From Actinomycetota bacterium (GTDB lineage: Bacteria > Actinomycetota > Actinomycetes > Nanopelagicales > Nanopelagicaceae): a DNA stretch of 64,000 bases. The notes beneath the pieces are model-generated. The model did not search any database. It saw only the letters and a list, made by a program, of their open reading frames with translations, and had not been told where the DNA came from. Below, in pieces: positions 8,485-21,132 of the stretch. Location: positions 1-64,000 of the forward strand of contig JACSDF010000001.1 in assembly GCA_015660815.1 (NCBI GenBank), in the 5' to 3' direction. The position numbers and the translations under genes were made by a program. Numbering within the stretch: position 1 is the first letter of the stretch; every line of letters begins with the position of its first letter.

Positions 8485-8569
8485 CGGAGGATGAGGGATT
8501 TGAACCCTCGATAGGTTGCCCTATACACGCTTTCCAAGCGTGCGCACTCGGCCGCTATGCGAATCCTCC
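8485..8569 (-). tRNA. tRNA-Ser (GGA anticodon)
   Basis: Reverse complement with anticodon stem-loop CACGC-TTGGAAA-GCGTG, long variable arm, 7-bp acceptor stem GGAGGAT/ATCCTCC. Confidence 0.95.
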
Positions 8570-8612
8570 CGAGGGGAGCACTCTATCGGTGGCTATAACT
8601 ATGATTACGCCA

Positions 8613-8701
8613 GATCCCTCGTACGGCGCTACCGTGCTGAACTCCCCCAGGGTAGGAATGCAGCAAGGGTAGGTACGCTCTGGCGGGTGTACGGGGGATC
8701 C
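8613..8701 (+). ncRNA. ffs: Small bacterial signal recognition particle RNA (4.5S-like)
   Basis: Conserved apical domain gtgctgaactcccccagggtaggaatgcagcaagggtaggtacgctctggcgggtg; terminal stem gatccc...ggatcc followed by T tract. Confidence 0.9.
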
Positions 8702-8776
8702 CTTTTATCGTATTTAATGAATTAGTTTTTAATGGAATAGTCAGGCGACGATGAGTAGGGATAGAGGAGCGCGGCA

Positions 8777-10453
8777 ATGTCACTAGCTTTGTATCGAAAA
8801 TATCGCCCCTCTGTATTTGCCGATGTGATTGGTCAAGATCATGTCACCGTTCCATTATCAAATGCTTTAACAGGGGACCGCACACATCACGCATATTTAT
8901 TTTCAGGACCACGCGGTTGCGGAAAAACATCAAGTGCGCGAATCATGGCGCGCTCGCTTAACTGCGAAAAAGGTCCAACACCTAATCCATGCGGTGAATG
9001 CCAATCATGTAAAGATTTAGTTGCAAATGGTCCGGGTTCTCTTGATGTCATCGAGCTCGATGCTGCGACACATGGTTTAGTCGATGATGCACGCGATCTA
9101 CGTGACAAAGCATTTTTTGCTCCAGTTCAGGGCCGTTACAAGATTTATATTATTGATGAGGCACACCAACTTGGACCAGGGGCGGCAAATGCGCTTTTGA
9201 AAGTTGTGGAAGAGCCGCCTCCACACGTCATCTTTATTTTTGCAACAACCGAGCCAGATAAGTTAATTGCAACTATTCGCTCGCGTACCCACCACTATCC
9301 ATTTCGTTTAGTACCTCCCGGAATCTTGGCCGCACATTTAGAAAAGATTTGTAACCTTGAAGGCGTGAAGGTTGCCAAAGGCGTTATTCCATTAGTAGTA
9401 CGCGCATCCGGTGGTTCAGTTCGCGATGCTCTGTCGGTGCTTGGACAACTTCTTGCAGGGGCAGGAAGCGATGGAGTTAGTTACGACATTGCAATTCAAT
9501 TGCTTGGTTTTACAGATGGTGCACTGCTAGATGATGCGATCGATGCAGTTGCCGCTCGCGATGGAGCAACTCTGTTTAAAACTATTGATCGTGTTATCGA
9601 ATCCGGTCATGATCCACGTAGATTTACCGCCGATATGTTGGAGCGAATTCGCGACTTAATGATCGTCGATGCGCTAAAAGATTCAACGGCTAACTCAATC
9701 CTTCGCGATATGCCCGATGATCAGATGGAACGGATGCGCAATCAAGCTGCACATATCGGTTCAGCCAATTTATCGCGTGCCGCCGATATCGCCGCCGAAG
9801 GCTTGACCCAGATGCGTGGAGCCACTGCGCCGCGTTTAATGCTCGAACTCATTTGTGGCCGCATACTTTTGCCAATCGGAGATCCAAGCGAATCCGGAAT
9901 GTTGTCACGCATCGAACGTTTAGAGCGTGCAGAAAACTTGGCCCCAATGTCTTCTGTTCATTCGCCAGAGCCTGTGATTAAAAAGGCTGAACAAGCAGTG
10001 GTTGTAGCTGAGGTTAAAGAAAACAGCTCAGCGAAACCAGCTGCTGTTCAGCCGACTCCCATATCGCACGGCGCATTCGACATCACCGCACTTCGTCGTG
10101 CATGGCCCGATGTAATTGAAGATGTTAAGAAACGTCGCAGACTTACGTGGTCACTTCTTAGCGCATCGGCTCAAGTTTTGGCCGTTGACGATACTGCGAT
10201 CACAATTGGAATTGTTAACGCTGGCGCACGTGATTCATTTATCCGATCTGAATCCGATGAAATTCTACGGAATGCATTTATAGATGTTGTCGGCATTGAC
10301 CGCCGAATCGAATGTGTAGTTGATCCATCAATTGATACAAATACTCCATTAGCAAGAGAGACTCGAACATCAGAGGCGCCAACGGATAAGACATTGCTAT
10401 CTGGTGCAGCGTTATTGGCGCAAGAGCTCGGCGCAAAAGTGATTGAGAAGTAA
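8777..10453 (+). CDS. dnaX: DNA polymerase III subunit gamma/tau
   Basis: ORF track; YRKYRPSVFADVIGQ, SGPRGCGKTSSARI Walker A, zinc-binding CGECQSC, IDEAHQL. Confidence 0.96.
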   Translation: MSLALYRKYRPSVFADVIGQDHVTVPLSNALTGDRTHHAYLFSGPRGCGKTSSARIMARSLNCEKGPTPNPCGECQSCKDLVANGPGSLDVIELDAATHGLVDDARDLRDKAFFAPVQGRYKIYIIDEAHQLGPGAANALLKVVEEPPPHVIFIFATTEPDKLIATIRSRTHHYPFRLVPPGILAAHLEKICNLEGVKVAKGVIPLVVRASGGSVRDALSVLGQLLAGAGSDGVSYDIAIQLLGFTDGALLDDAIDAVAARDGATLFKTIDRVIESGHDPRRFTADMLERIRDLMIVDALKDSTANSILRDMPDDQMERMRNQAAHIGSANLSRAADIAAEGLTQMRGATAPRLMLELICGRILLPIGDPSESGMLSRIERLERAENLAPMSSVHSPEPVIKKAEQAVVVAEVKENSSAKPAAVQPTPISHGAFDITALRRAWPDVIEDVKKRRRLTWSLLSASAQVLAVDDTAITIGIVNAGARDSFIRSESDEILRNAFIDVVGIDRRIECVVDPSIDTNTPLARETRTSEAPTDKTLLSGAALLAQELGAKVIEK

Positions 10454-10456
10454 TAG

Positions 10457-11059
10457 ATGTCTGGAATGTACGAAGGCGCGATTCAAGATCTCATCGATGC
10501 ACTAGGTCGACTACCGGGTATTGGTCCAAAATCAGCGCAACGTATCGCCTTTCATATCTTGCAGGCCGAACCTGAAATCGCGGCAGCATTAGTTGATTCA
10601 ATTCGCACAGTAAAAGAGCGCGTTAAATTCTGTACAACCTGCGGAAATGTTTCAGAAGAACATTTGTGCCGTATCTGTCGAGATCCTCGCCGAGAGAGTT
10701 CGTCAATTTGTGTTGTTGAAGAGAGTAAAGATGTAATAGCAATCGAGCGCACACGTGAATTTCGCGGGAAGTATCACGTACTCGGTGGCGCTATTTCTCC
10801 GATTGATGGAATCGGTCCAGATCAATTACGCATTCGCGAATTAATGGCCAGGCTCAGCGATCCGGAAATCGTTGAGGTAATTTTGGCAACGGATCCAAAC
10901 CTTGAGGGCGAAGCAACGGCGACCTACCTAGCTCGCATGATTAAGCCGTTAAATATTAAAGTTTCACGATTAGCCTCGGGCCTACCTGTAGGGGGCGATC
11001 TCGAATATGCCGACGAAGTTACGCTTGGCCGAGCCTTTGAGGGCCGCCGCAACGTTTAA
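10457..11059 (+). CDS. recR: Recombination protein RecR
   Basis: ORF track; [18 protein letters not shown]4 zinc motif [16 protein letters not shown], Toprim domain. Confidence 0.97.
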   Translation: MSGMYEGAIQDLIDALGRLPGIGPKSAQRIAFHILQAEPEIAAALVDSIRTVKERVKFCTTCGNVSEEHLCRICRDPRRESSSICVVEESKDVIAIERTREFRGKYHVLGGAISPIDGIGPDQLRIRELMARLSDPEIVEVILATDPNLEGEATATYLARMIKPLNIKVSRLASGLPVGGDLEYADEVTLGRAFEGRRNV

Positions 11060-11149
11060 TCCCACATTGTGGTACGTGTAGCGTCTCACATAGTAAGAAA
11101 TGCAGAGAATCGCTTCGCGCCAAGTAAATAATTAGTCCACCATTGAGCC

Positions 11150-12421
11150 ATGGGACTAATTGTTCAGAAATATGGCGGCTCATCCGTTGCCGATGCTGAG
11201 GGCATGAAGCGTGTAGCAAATCGAATTGTGGCGGCAAAACGCGATGGAAATCAGGTCGTCGTCGTTGTTTCAGCAATGGGTGATACGACCGATGAGCTCA
11301 TTGAATTAGCAAAGCAGATTACACCGATGCCATCGGGGCGAGAGTTAGATATGTTGCTAACTGCTGGCGAGAGAATTTCAATGGCCTTGCTTGCAATGGC
11401 GATTACGAATTTAGGACATGAAGCCCGTTCATTTACCGGGAGCCAAGCTGGAGTGATTACGACGTCGGCACATGGGCGTGCTCGAATTATCGATGTAACT
11501 CCGGGGCGAATCCAAGAGGCGCTAAAAGAAGGCGCAATCGCAATCGTTGCTGGTTTTCAAGGAATTTCCCAGGATACAAAAGATGTAACAACTCTAGGTC
11601 GCGGCGGCAGTGATACAACGGCGGTCGCATTAGCTGCCGCTTTAGATGCCGATGTTTGTGAAATCTATACGGATGTTGACGGCGTATTTAGTGCAGATCC
11701 TCGGGTTGTACCAAATGCACGAAAGTTAAAAACGGTTACATATGATGAAATGCTTGAACTAGCAGCGAGTGGGGCAAAAGTTTTGCACCTGCGTTGTGTT
11801 GAATATGCACGACGTTATGACTTACCGATTCACGTACGTTCATCTTTTTCCACCAACGAAGGAACGTGGGTGGTCAAAGATCATCCAGAAGGAGCAGACA
11901 TGGAACAAGCAATTATTTCAGGCATTGCACACGATAAGAGTGAAGCCAAGATAACAATCGTTGGCGTGCCAGATCGCACAGGTGTGGCTGCAAGAATCTT
12001 CCAAGCCATAGCCGATGCCGACATTAATATTGACATGATCGTTCAAAACGTTTCTGCGGCAGCAACTGGTTTAACTGACATCTCATTTACTCTTCCCAAA
12101 GACGAAGGCGCTGATGCGACAGGGATTTTACAAAAACTTCAAGGCGAAGTTGGGTACGCCTCGATTCAATATGATGATCAAATCGGAAAACTTTCTTTAG
12201 TTGGAGCTGGAATGCGCTCGCACCCTGGAGTAACTGCAACATTTTTTGGCGCACTTTCAGCGGCGGGCGTTAATATTGAGATGATTTCCACCTCAGAAAT
12301 TCGCATCTCGGTCATCTGCCGAGAGGCCGATATCGAGCGTGGGGTTAAGGCTGCCCACACCGCCTTCGAGCTCGATGCCGATCAGAATGAGGCCGTTGTT
12401 TATGGCGGATCAGGTCGATGA
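11150..12421 (+). CDS. lysC: Aspartate kinase
   Basis: ORF track; [31 protein letters not shown]-terminal ACT domains. Confidence 0.96.
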   Translation: MGLIVQKYGGSSVADAEGMKRVANRIVAAKRDGNQVVVVVSAMGDTTDELIELAKQITPMPSGRELDMLLTAGERISMALLAMAITNLGHEARSFTGSQAGVITTSAHGRARIIDVTPGRIQEALKEGAIAIVAGFQGISQDTKDVTTLGRGGSDTTAVALAAALDADVCEIYTDVDGVFSADPRVVPNARKLKTVTYDEMLELAASGAKVLHLRCVEYARRYDLPIHVRSSFSTNEGTWVVKDHPEGADMEQAIISGIAHDKSEAKITIVGVPDRTGVAARIFQAIADADINIDMIVQNVSAAATGLTDISFTLPKDEGADATGILQKLQGEVGYASIQYDDQIGKLSLVGAGMRSHPGVTATFFGALSAAGVNIEMISTSEIRISVICREADIERGVKAAHTAFELDADQNEAVVYGGSGR

Positions 12422-13467
12422 GTAAACCATCTTTAGCTGTCGTAGGGGCAACCGGTGCAGTCGGTACGGTGATGCTTGGAATTTTGTCTGAACGGCCGGA
12501 TGTATGGGGGGAAATTCGATTAATCGCATCTGCCCGAAGTGCCGGCAAAAAACTCATGTGCCGTGGTGAAGAGTTAACGGTTGTTGCGCTTTCACCCGAA
12601 GCATTCGACGGAATAGATGTTGCAATGTTTGATGTTCCTGATGAGATTTCAGCAGAGTGGGCACCTATTGCAGTAGCTCGCGGATCGGTTGTTGTTGATA
12701 ACTCTGGAGCATTCCGAATGGATACCGATGTTCCGCTAGTGGTTCCTGAAGTTAATCCACTAGAAGTTAAGAATCGTCCACGCGGAATTATTTCAAACCC
12801 TAACTGCACAACACTTTCGATGATTGTGGCACTCGGTGCATTGCATCGAGATTACGAATTACAAGAGTTAGTAGTTTCTTCGTATCAAGCTGCATCCGGT
12901 GCTGGCCAAGCTGGTATCGATATCTTGCGCGAACAAATTAATCTCGTAGCCGGAACAAACGCTGGGGACACTGCAGGAAATCTTCGCGAAATTATAAAAG
13001 AGAACGGTCCATTCCCGGCACCACTTGCACTCAATGTTGTGCCTTGGGCGGGCTCTCTAAAAGAAGATGGATATTCCTCAGAAGAATTAAAAGTTCGAAA
13101 CGAGTCGCGAAAAATCTTAGGTTTACCGAATCTGAAAGTCGCTGCAACCTGCGTGCGTGTGCCAGTTTTAACTACGCACTCGCTGACGGTTCATGCCGTA
13201 TTTGCCAAAGAGCCATCGCGTAAAGGTGCTCAAGATATTTTGCAAAACGCAGCCGGAGTTAAGTTGGTCGACGATCCTGAAAACTATAAATTTCCGACAC
13301 CGGCCGATGTAGTGGGCACGGATCCAACATGGGTTGGGCGCGTTCGAAAAAGCATAGATAATCCAATGGCTTTAGATATGTTTGTGTGCGGTGATAATTT
13401 GCGCAAAGGAGCGGCCTTAAATACTGCTCAAATCGCTGAACTTCTAGCGATAGAGTTCACATCATGA
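12418..13467 (+). CDS. asd: Aspartate-semialdehyde dehydrogenase
   Basis: ORF track; [17 protein letters not shown] catalytic Cys motif, downstream of lysC. Confidence 0.96.
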   Translation: MSKPSLAVVGATGAVGTVMLGILSERPDVWGEIRLIASARSAGKKLMCRGEELTVVALSPEAFDGIDVAMFDVPDEISAEWAPIAVARGSVVVDNSGAFRMDTDVPLVVPEVNPLEVKNRPRGIISNPNCTTLSMIVALGALHRDYELQELVVSSYQAASGAGQAGIDILREQINLVAGTNAGDTAGNLREIIKENGPFPAPLALNVVPWAGSLKEDGYSSEELKVRNESRKILGLPNLKVAATCVRVPVLTTHSLTVHAVFAKEPSRKGAQDILQNAAGVKLVDDPENYKFPTPADVVGTDPTWVGRVRKSIDNPMALDMFVCGDNLRKGAALNTAQIAELLAIEFTS

Positions 13468-13916
13468 GTATCAAAGAGAGCCTACGTAGTGATCTCACTG
13501 AAGCCATTCGTGGTCGAGACGAGATTACTTCGAGCACTATTCGCATGGTTTTAACGGCGATTACCAATGAAGAAGTAGCTGGTAAAGAAGCCCGTGTTTT
13601 AAGTGATGATGAAATTATTACCGTTTTATCTCGCGAGGCCAAAAAACGCCGTGAAGCGGCAGAGGCATTTGAAAATGCTGGCCGGGCCGATAAAGCGACA
13701 CTTGAAAAAGCAGAGGGTGAAGTAATCGCTAAATACTTACCCGCCCAATTGAGCGTTGATGAAATAAAAAAGATAATCGCCGATGCGGTTACATCAACTG
13801 GTGCAGCCGGACCAGCCGATATGGGTAAGGTCATGGGCGCAGTCAAACCATTAATCGCTGGAAAAGCCGATGGTTCAATCGTTTCAACCCTAGTGAAAGA
13901 AGCGTTAAATAAATGA
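13464..13916 (+). CDS. GatB/YqeY domain protein
   Basis: ORF track; full-length YqeY-like sequence. Confidence 0.9.
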   Translation: MSIKESLRSDLTEAIRGRDEITSSTIRMVLTAITNEEVAGKEARVLSDDEIITVLSREAKKRREAAEAFENAGRADKATLEKAEGEVIAKYLPAQLSVDEIKKIIADAVTSTGAAGPADMGKVMGAVKPLIAGKADGSIVSTLVKEALNK

Positions 13917-14068
13917 AATTTGAATATGCCACAGTCCCTTTACTTTCTCATGCAACTAAACAAATTCTCGATACGTGGGGATCAGATGGTTGGGAGCTGG
14001 TTCAAGTTATTCCAGCTCCAGGTTCTGGAGAACAACTAGTTGCCTACATGAAGCGAGAGATTAAATGA
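13913..14068 (+). CDS. Small (51 aa) DUF4177-like protein, absent from the supplied ORF track
   Basis: My translation: [55 protein letters not shown] overlaps with both neighbours. Confidence 0.85.
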   Translation: MKFEYATVPLLSHATKQILDTWGSDGWELVQVIPAPGSGEQLVAYMKREIK

Positions 14069-14532
14069 ACTCACTCGACGTACGCGCAAAATTAACTGAA
14101 CTTGGTCTAGAGCTACCAATTGCTGCTAAACCTGTCGCAGCGTATGTTCCAGCTATCCGAACCGGAAACCTCGTCTTCACTGCCGGGCAACTGCCTCTAT
14201 TTAATGGCGAGATGGCAGGTGTTGGTAAAGTAGATGGTGAAGTAACTCCAGAACAGGCAAAAGAGCTCGCCCAAATCTGTGCCTTGAATGCTTTGGCCGC
14301 CGTTGAAACGGTTGCAGATATAAATAAAATTTCAAAGATTGTTCGAGTTGTTGGATACGTAAATGGCGTTCCCGGCTTTATCAATGCACCGCTAGTGGTA
14401 AACGGGGCCAGTGAATTGTTTCTAGCTATCTGGGGAGATGGTGCAAAACATGCACGTAGCGCCGTTGGAATTGCCGAGCTACCGTTGAATTCACCAGTAG
14501 AAATCGAATTAACTGTAGAGATTACTGACTAA
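14065..14532 (+). CDS. RidA family protein (YjgF/YER057c/UK114)
   Basis: ORF track; RidA-like sequence VFTAGQLPLFNGEMAGVGKVDGEVTPEQAKELAQICALNALAAVE. Confidence 0.9.
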   Translation: MNSLDVRAKLTELGLELPIAAKPVAAYVPAIRTGNLVFTAGQLPLFNGEMAGVGKVDGEVTPEQAKELAQICALNALAAVETVADINKISKIVRVVGYVNGVPGFINAPLVVNGASELFLAIWGDGAKHARSAVGIAELPLNSPVEIELTVEITD

Positions 14533-14543
14533 GTTCGGACAGG

Positions 14544-15227
14544 TCATTTCCCGCGCTTGGATAAGCGTTCGAAATCTGTAATCAATACGGCTCGTCCATC
14601 TAGTTTTAACCAACCACGACCAGCAAAGTCCGCCAGCGCTTTATTTACAGTTTCACGCGATGCGCCAACTAATTGCGCTAGCTCCTCTTGAGTTAAGTCA
14701 TGGTGCACATAGAGACCTTCTGGGTTTTGTTTGCCAAAGCGCTCACCTAAATCAATTAACGCTTTAGCCACACGACCAGGAACATCAGAGAAGACCAAAT
14801 CTCCAACGGCCTCATTTGTGCGACGAAGTCTTTGGGCAAGGCGTGCAAGCAGGTGCAGAGCAACCTCAGGATTTTGTGCCAACCACGGAATTAGATCTTT
14901 ATGTCCAAGACTCAATAATTTCGCGTCGGTGACCGCAGTCGCAGTTGATGTACGGGGACCCGGATCGAAAAGGCTTAGCTCGCCAAACATTTCACCAGGA
15001 CCAAGGATGGAGAGGAGATTTTCTCGTCCGTCACCACTTGAGGTACCGAGCTTCAATTTTCCTTCGACAATGACATATAAATGGTCGCCTTCGTCACCTT
15101 CGGCAAAAAGTACATTTCCTTTGGAGATCTTTACGGGATCCATTGAAGCACGCAGTGAATCGGCGGCTTCATCATCAAGGGCGGTAAAGAGGGGCGCTTT
15201 ACGGAAGACATCTTGTTCTGGGGTCAC
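14544..15227 (-). CDS. crp: Crp/Fnr family transcriptional regulator
   Basis: ORF track; cNMP-binding domain ([21 protein letters not shown]) and HTH ([23 protein letters not shown]); divergent from nth. Confidence 0.94.
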   Translation of the reverse strand: MTPEQDVFRKAPLFTALDDEAADSLRASMDPVKISKGNVLFAEGDEGDHLYVIVEGKLKLGTSSGDGRENLLSILGPGEMFGELSLFDPGPRTSTATAVTDAKLLSLGHKDLIPWLAQNPEVALHLLARLAQRLRRTNEAVGDLVFSDVPGRVAKALIDLGERFGKQNPEGLYVHHDLTQEELAQLVGASRETVNKALADFAGRGWLKLDGRAVLITDFERLSKRGK

Positions 15228-15245
15228 GAGGAGTACTTTAGCCTC

Positions 15246-15944
15246 ATGCCTGCAAATAAAGAAAGCCGTACGCAGGCGCGGGCCATGTATCGGATTCTGA
15301 CTAAGACGTATCCTGAGATCCGCTGTGAACTAGATTTCCAAAGCCCCCTTCAACTAATTATTGCCACCGTACTCAGTGCACAGTGCACAGACAAGCGGGT
15401 TAATAGCTTGACCCCCGCACTATTTAAAAAATACAAAAATGCAAGAGCATTTGCAGAGGCCGATCTATTAGACATTGAGAAGCTGGTTTTTCAGGCAGGT
15501 TTTTATAAAGTTAAAGCCCGACATATAAAAGGGTTAGCGACGAAAATTCTCACGGATTACGGCGGTGAAGTACCGAGGAGCTTAGAAGAGCTAATTACCC
15601 TTCCAGGGGTAGGGCGAAAGACTGCAAATGTTGTCTTAGGGCATGCCTTTGATACTCCGGGAATTACCGTTGACACACACTTCGGTCGTCTCTCACGTCG
15701 ATTCGGATGGACTACTGAAATAGATCCAGTTAAAGTCGAGAGAATTGTTGGAGAGTTGATTCCACGCGAAGAATGGACAAATCTTTCGCAGCGAATGATT
15801 TGGCATGGAAGGCGAATCTGTCACTCGCGTAAACCGGCATGCGGAGTTTGTCCGATGGCGAAGTTGTGCCCTAGCGTTGGCATAGGAGAAATGAATATCG
15901 AAAAAGCTAAACTCCTCGTAAAGACAGATAAGGATTTTCGTTGA
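15246..15944 (+). CDS. nth: Endonuclease III
   Basis: ORF track (ATG at 15246 preferred over 15213); [17 protein letters not shown] HhH motif, C-terminal FeS cysteines. Confidence 0.95.
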   Translation: MPANKESRTQARAMYRILTKTYPEIRCELDFQSPLQLIIATVLSAQCTDKRVNSLTPALFKKYKNARAFAEADLLDIEKLVFQAGFYKVKARHIKGLATKILTDYGGEVPRSLEELITLPGVGRKTANVVLGHAFDTPGITVDTHFGRLSRRFGWTTEIDPVKVERIVGELIPREEWTNLSQRMIWHGRRICHSRKPACGVCPMAKLCPSVGIGEMNIEKAKLLVKTDKDFR

Positions 15945-16465
15945 AAAAGACTGCAATAGCGCTCTCCTTTTTACTTCTTACAAGTTGTGCAGCACCAACC
16001 GCCGATATTGCAGGCATCCTGGTCTCTTGTACAACTTTACAAACCCAGAACGTCGCCAAGCCCATAGAGCTAGGGTGTTTAGATGGTTCAGAAGGTGCTT
16101 CAATAAACGCTTTACGCGGCCCAGCCATCATCAATGTCTGGGGATCATGGTGTGCTCCCTGCAAGGAAGAGATGCCCATCTTTAGATCTTTTTATGCAAA
16201 GGCAAAAGGAAAACTGCAGTTAGTTGGCGTTGATGTTGAGGAAGCCTCTCTTAAAGATGGCCAGGAGTTTGTATTAAAGAATGGAATTACCTGGCCAAAT
16301 CTTTTTGATAGCGATGGCAGTTCACGCGCTTATTTTGGAATGGGCGTACCAGTCACATGGTTCATTGCAGCCGATGGCAGCGTGGCTTATAAACACATTG
16401 GTGTGTTAAAAAGTGAGTTAGAACTAATAACGTTTACCTCTAAATATTTACGGGTGGAGCTTTAA
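15941..16465 (+). CDS. TlpA/ResA-like thiol-disulfide lipoprotein
   Basis: ORF track; lipobox LLTSCAA, thioredoxin motif [13 protein letters not shown]. Confidence 0.92.
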   Translation: MKKTAIALSFLLLTSCAAPTADIAGILVSCTTLQTQNVAKPIELGCLDGSEGASINALRGPAIINVWGSWCAPCKEEMPIFRSFYAKAKGKLQLVGVDVEEASLKDGQEFVLKNGITWPNLFDSDGSSRAYFGMGVPVTWFIAADGSVAYKHIGVLKSELELITFTSKYLRVEL

Positions 16466-18450
16466 TCTTCATCTTTTGCACTATTTAAACCTTCAGCAAT
16501 CTTTTTCATGACATTGGGGTCGGCCAAAGTTGTCGCATCTCCGACTACGCGATCTTCGGCGACATCTTTTAATAGGCGGCGCATTATTTTGCCACTACGA
16601 GTCTTTGGAAGTTCATTTACAATTAAGATTTGACGAGGCTTTGCAATTGCACCAATCTCTTTTGCAACGTGATTACGGAGTTGCGTATTGAGCTCTTCGC
16701 CATCTGCATGTGCAATACCGGCGCGCAAAATAACAAAAGCAACAATTCCTTGACCAGTCATTGCATCCGTGGCACCAACCACGGCGGCTTCGGCAACTGC
16801 TTCATGAGAGACGAGTGCGGATTCAACTTCTGTCGTTGAAATCCGGTGACCTGAAATATTCATAACATCATCAACGCGACCAAGAAGCCAAATGGCACCT
16901 TCATCATCTAGCTTTGCGCCATCGCCAGCGAAGTAAATTCCCTCAAAACGAGACCAGTATGTCTCTTTATATCTGGCATCTTCTCCCCAAATGCCGCGCA
17001 ACATTGAAGGCCAAGGTTGGTCAAGAATTAAGTAGCCACCATGTCCATCGGCTACGGGAGTTGCGCTATCGTCAACGACTTTGGCGCTAATTCCAGGTAT
17101 AGGTCGCATCGCAGATCCCGGTTTAGTAACAGTGATTCCAGGCAAAGGTGAAATCATGATTGCCCCGGTTTCTGTTTGCCACCATGTGTCAACAATCGGA
17201 CAACGATTTCCACCGATAATTTCGCGGTACCACATCCATGCTTCAGGGTTAATTGGTTCACCAACACTGCCCAATAAGCGAAGTGATTCTAAATTATGCG
17301 CTTGCGGAAACTCATCGCCCCACTTCATCCAAGTACGGATTAATGTTGGTGCGGTATACAAAATCGTCACACCATATTTTGCAATGATCTCAAAAATACG
17401 ACCTTTATGCGGTGTATCAGGTGTCCCCTCATACATTACTTGCGTTGCCCCGTTCATTAACGGTCCATAAACAACATAGGAGTGACCAGTAATCCAGCCA
17501 ACATCGGCGGTGCACCAATAAACATCGGTTTCAGGCTTAATATCAAAGACGACCTTGTGGGTATATGCGACCTGTGTTAAATAGCCACCCGTTGTATGAA
17601 AAATGCCTTTAGGTTTTGCAGTCGTACCTGAAGTGTACAAAATAAATAGCGGATGCTCGGCATCAAAGCTCTCTGCAACATGATCTGGAGATTGACGGTC
17701 AACAATCTCATGCCACCAAATATCACGATCAGTCCAAGCAGTTTCCTGATGAGTTCGAGCGACAACTAAAACTTTTTCTACATTGTGCTGACCCTTCAAA
17801 GCCTCATCAACAGCTGGTTTTAAGGCAAAAGCCGAACCTTTTCTAAATCCCCCATCAGATGTAATCACTAGTTTCGCATCGGCATCTTGAATTCGCGAAA
17901 GTAAAGCGTCAGCTGAAAATCCACCAAAGACAACTGAGTGTGGTGCACCGATACGAGCACATGCCAACATTGCAATTGCAGCCTCAGGAATCATAGGCAT
18001 GTAGATGGCAACTCGATCGCCGGCACTGATCCCAAGTTCAATAAGCGCATTGGCAGTCTTTTTTACCTCGGTAAGTAATTGAGAGTACGTGATTGTCTTT
18101 GTATCACCCGGTTCACCTTCAAAGTGAAAAGCAACGCGATCGCCTCTGCCTTCATCAACATGACGATCAAGTGCGTTAACTGAAGCATTGAGCTTTCCGC
18201 CCACGAACCACTTGGCATATGGTGAGTTCCACTCCAGTACCGTGTCCCATTTTCTTTCCCATTTAAGATCGCAAGCTTGGTTGTCCCAGAAAGCCAGGCG
18301 ATCCATATTTGCATATGCATATTCACCGTGTTGAGCATTTGCCTGCATAACAAATTCTGAGCTTGGTAAAAAGTGTCGATTCTCGCTCAGTAAATTTTCG
18401 AGTGATTCATGATCCTGGTTCATAACGTGTGAGAGTACCTGCTCACTCAA
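16462..18450 (-). CDS. acs: Acetyl-CoA synthetase
   Basis: ORF track; [29 protein letters not shown]-terminal [10 protein letters not shown]. Confidence 0.96.
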   Translation of the reverse strand: MSEQVLSHVMNQDHESLENLLSENRHFLPSSEFVMQANAQHGEYAYANMDRLAFWDNQACDLKWERKWDTVLEWNSPYAKWFVGGKLNASVNALDRHVDEGRGDRVAFHFEGEPGDTKTITYSQLLTEVKKTANALIELGISAGDRVAIYMPMIPEAAIAMLACARIGAPHSVVFGGFSADALLSRIQDADAKLVITSDGGFRKGSAFALKPAVDEALKGQHNVEKVLVVARTHQETAWTDRDIWWHEIVDRQSPDHVAESFDAEHPLFILYTSGTTAKPKGIFHTTGGYLTQVAYTHKVVFDIKPETDVYWCTADVGWITGHSYVVYGPLMNGATQVMYEGTPDTPHKGRIFEIIAKYGVTILYTAPTLIRTWMKWGDEFPQAHNLESLRLLGSVGEPINPEAWMWYREIIGGNRCPIVDTWWQTETGAIMISPLPGITVTKPGSAMRPIPGISAKVVDDSATPVADGHGGYLILDQPWPSMLRGIWGEDARYKETYWSRFEGIYFAGDGAKLDDEGAIWLLGRVDDVMNISGHRISTTEVESALVSHEAVAEAAVVGATDAMTGQGIVAFVILRAGIAHADGEELNTQLRNHVAKEIGAIAKPRQILIVNELPKTRSGKIMRRLLKDVAEDRVVGDATTLADPNVMKKIAEGLNSAKDED

Positions 18451-18528
18451 GTTATCAACAGAGTTTTAACCGTGCTCTATCTCATCTCGATAAGCCTAGA
18501 AAGATGCGGTTCCAACGAAAGGAGAAAT

Positions 18529-18636
18529 ATGAGTATTACTGCCTTTATCCTGCTTTTCCTAAAACTCTTAAGTAATCCAGCTCTGGTCGCCGCCTTTGCT
18601 AAATTTTTGAGCAATGTGCTTAAGTCCATGATGTAA
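18529..18636 (+). CDS. 35-aa hydrophobic/amphipathic peptide, unannotated small ORF
   Basis: My translation: MSITAFILLFLKLLSNPALVAAFAKFLSNVLKSMM*; SD GAAAGGAGAAAT just upstream; followed by intrinsic terminator. Confidence 0.6.
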   Translation: MSITAFILLFLKLLSNPALVAAFAKFLSNVLKSMM

Positions 18637-18647
18637 CCGCTGAACCC

Positions 18648-18679
18648 AAAGCCCCCGAGCTCGAATTCGGGGGCTTTTT
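18648..18679 (+). terminator. Rho-independent terminator
   Basis: aAGCCCCCGA-GCTCGAAT-TCGGGGGCTttttt: 9-bp GC-rich stem followed by T tract. Confidence 0.88.
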
Positions 18680-18789
18680 CGCGCCGCTTTTGTGGGAATT
18701 GGCTTGGAAGTGAGAGGATTGGCCGTAAGCCTCTAGTTGGTTCAATGAAGCGCTCCTAGAGTTTTACACCAGAGCCAATAGGAGCAAAA

Positions 18790-19818
18790 ATGCCAATTGC
18801 AACCCCAGAAATCTTTGTCGATATGTTGGATCGCGCTAAAAAAGGCGCTTTTGCATATCCGGCTATCAACGTTTCATCGTCGCAGACAATCATTGCAGCT
18901 ATACGTGGTTTTGCTGAGGCTGAATCTGATGGGATTATTCAGTTTTCTTGGGGCGGGGCTGAGTATGCATCGGGCTCAACAGTAAAGAAGATGGTAGATG
19001 GCGCAGTCGCCTTGGCTGAATACGCGCACATTGTTGCTAAAAATTACAACGTCAATATCGGAATTCATACCGATCACTGTCCAGCTGAAAAGCTTGATGG
19101 ATTTATGCGTCCACTTTTGGAAATTGGTGCGCAGCGCCTTGCATCTGGCAAAGCCCCTTTATTTAACTCCCACATGTGGGATGGATCTGCAGTTTCTATG
19201 ACAGAAAATATGAAAGTTGCAAAAGAGATGTTGGCGATGTCAATCGCTGCTCGCACAGTACTCGAAATTGAAATCGGCGTTGTCGGCGGGGAAGAAGATG
19301 GCATTGAAGCAAAGCATGATGCAAAGCTGTACTCAACTCCCGAAGATGCACTATTGACGATTGAAACCTTAGGCAGCGAAGTTCGCTACTTAGTTGCTGC
19401 CACATTTGGAAATGTCCATGGCGTATACAAGCCTGGCAACGTCGTTTTACAGCCAAAAATATTAGCAACCTTACAAGAGGCGGTAGCTAAGAAACTCGGT
19501 CTTCCTGAGGGAAGCAAGCCAATGGACCTTGTTTTCCATGGCGGTTCAGGCTCACTTCTTTCGGAAATCCGCGAGTCATTGGATTATGGCGTTATCAAAA
19601 TGAATATTGATACAGATACGCAATATGCATTTACTCGTCCAGTTGTAGATCACATGCTTAAAAACTACGACGGGGTGCTTAAAATTGATAGCGAAGTTGG
19701 AAACAAAAAGCTTTATGACCCACGCGCTTGGGGCAAGGCAGCAGAGGCCGGAATGGCCGCACGTGTTGTTCGTGGTTGTGAAGATCTTCGTTCGGCTGGC
19801 ACGTCATCACTCAAGTAG
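18790..19818 (+). CDS. fba: Class II fructose-bisphosphate aldolase
   Basis: ORF track; HTDHCPAEKL and VFHGGSGS motifs. Confidence 0.95.
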   Translation: MPIATPEIFVDMLDRAKKGAFAYPAINVSSSQTIIAAIRGFAEAESDGIIQFSWGGAEYASGSTVKKMVDGAVALAEYAHIVAKNYNVNIGIHTDHCPAEKLDGFMRPLLEIGAQRLASGKAPLFNSHMWDGSAVSMTENMKVAKEMLAMSIAARTVLEIEIGVVGGEEDGIEAKHDAKLYSTPEDALLTIETLGSEVRYLVAATFGNVHGVYKPGNVVLQPKILATLQEAVAKKLGLPEGSKPMDLVFHGGSGSLLSEIRESLDYGVIKMNIDTDTQYAFTRPVVDHMLKNYDGVLKIDSEVGNKKLYDPRAWGKAAEAGMAARVVRGCEDLRSAGTSSLK

Positions 19819-19825
19819 TTTCTAA

Positions 19826-21130
<1,305 letters not shown>

Positions 21131-21132
21131 CG

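Noticed and set aside
8442-8725. ORFs of 66-76 aa called across the tRNA-Ser/SRP RNA region
   Set aside because: They overlap structural RNA genes and have no coding signals
9975-9995. A-rich stretch in dnaX (gtgattaaaaaggct) as a programmed frameshift site
   Set aside because: Not a canonical A_AAA_AAG heptamer in frame and no downstream stem-loop recognised
11060-11149. Lysine riboswitch upstream of lysC
   Set aside because: The gap is only 90 bp and lacks recognisable lysine-riboswitch structure
18429-18446. GTGAG-N8-CTCAC dyad at the 5' end of acs as a possible CRP site
   Set aside because: The spacing does not fit TGTGA-N6-TCACA, the arms are only 5 bp and it lies within the annotated acs start; probably chance
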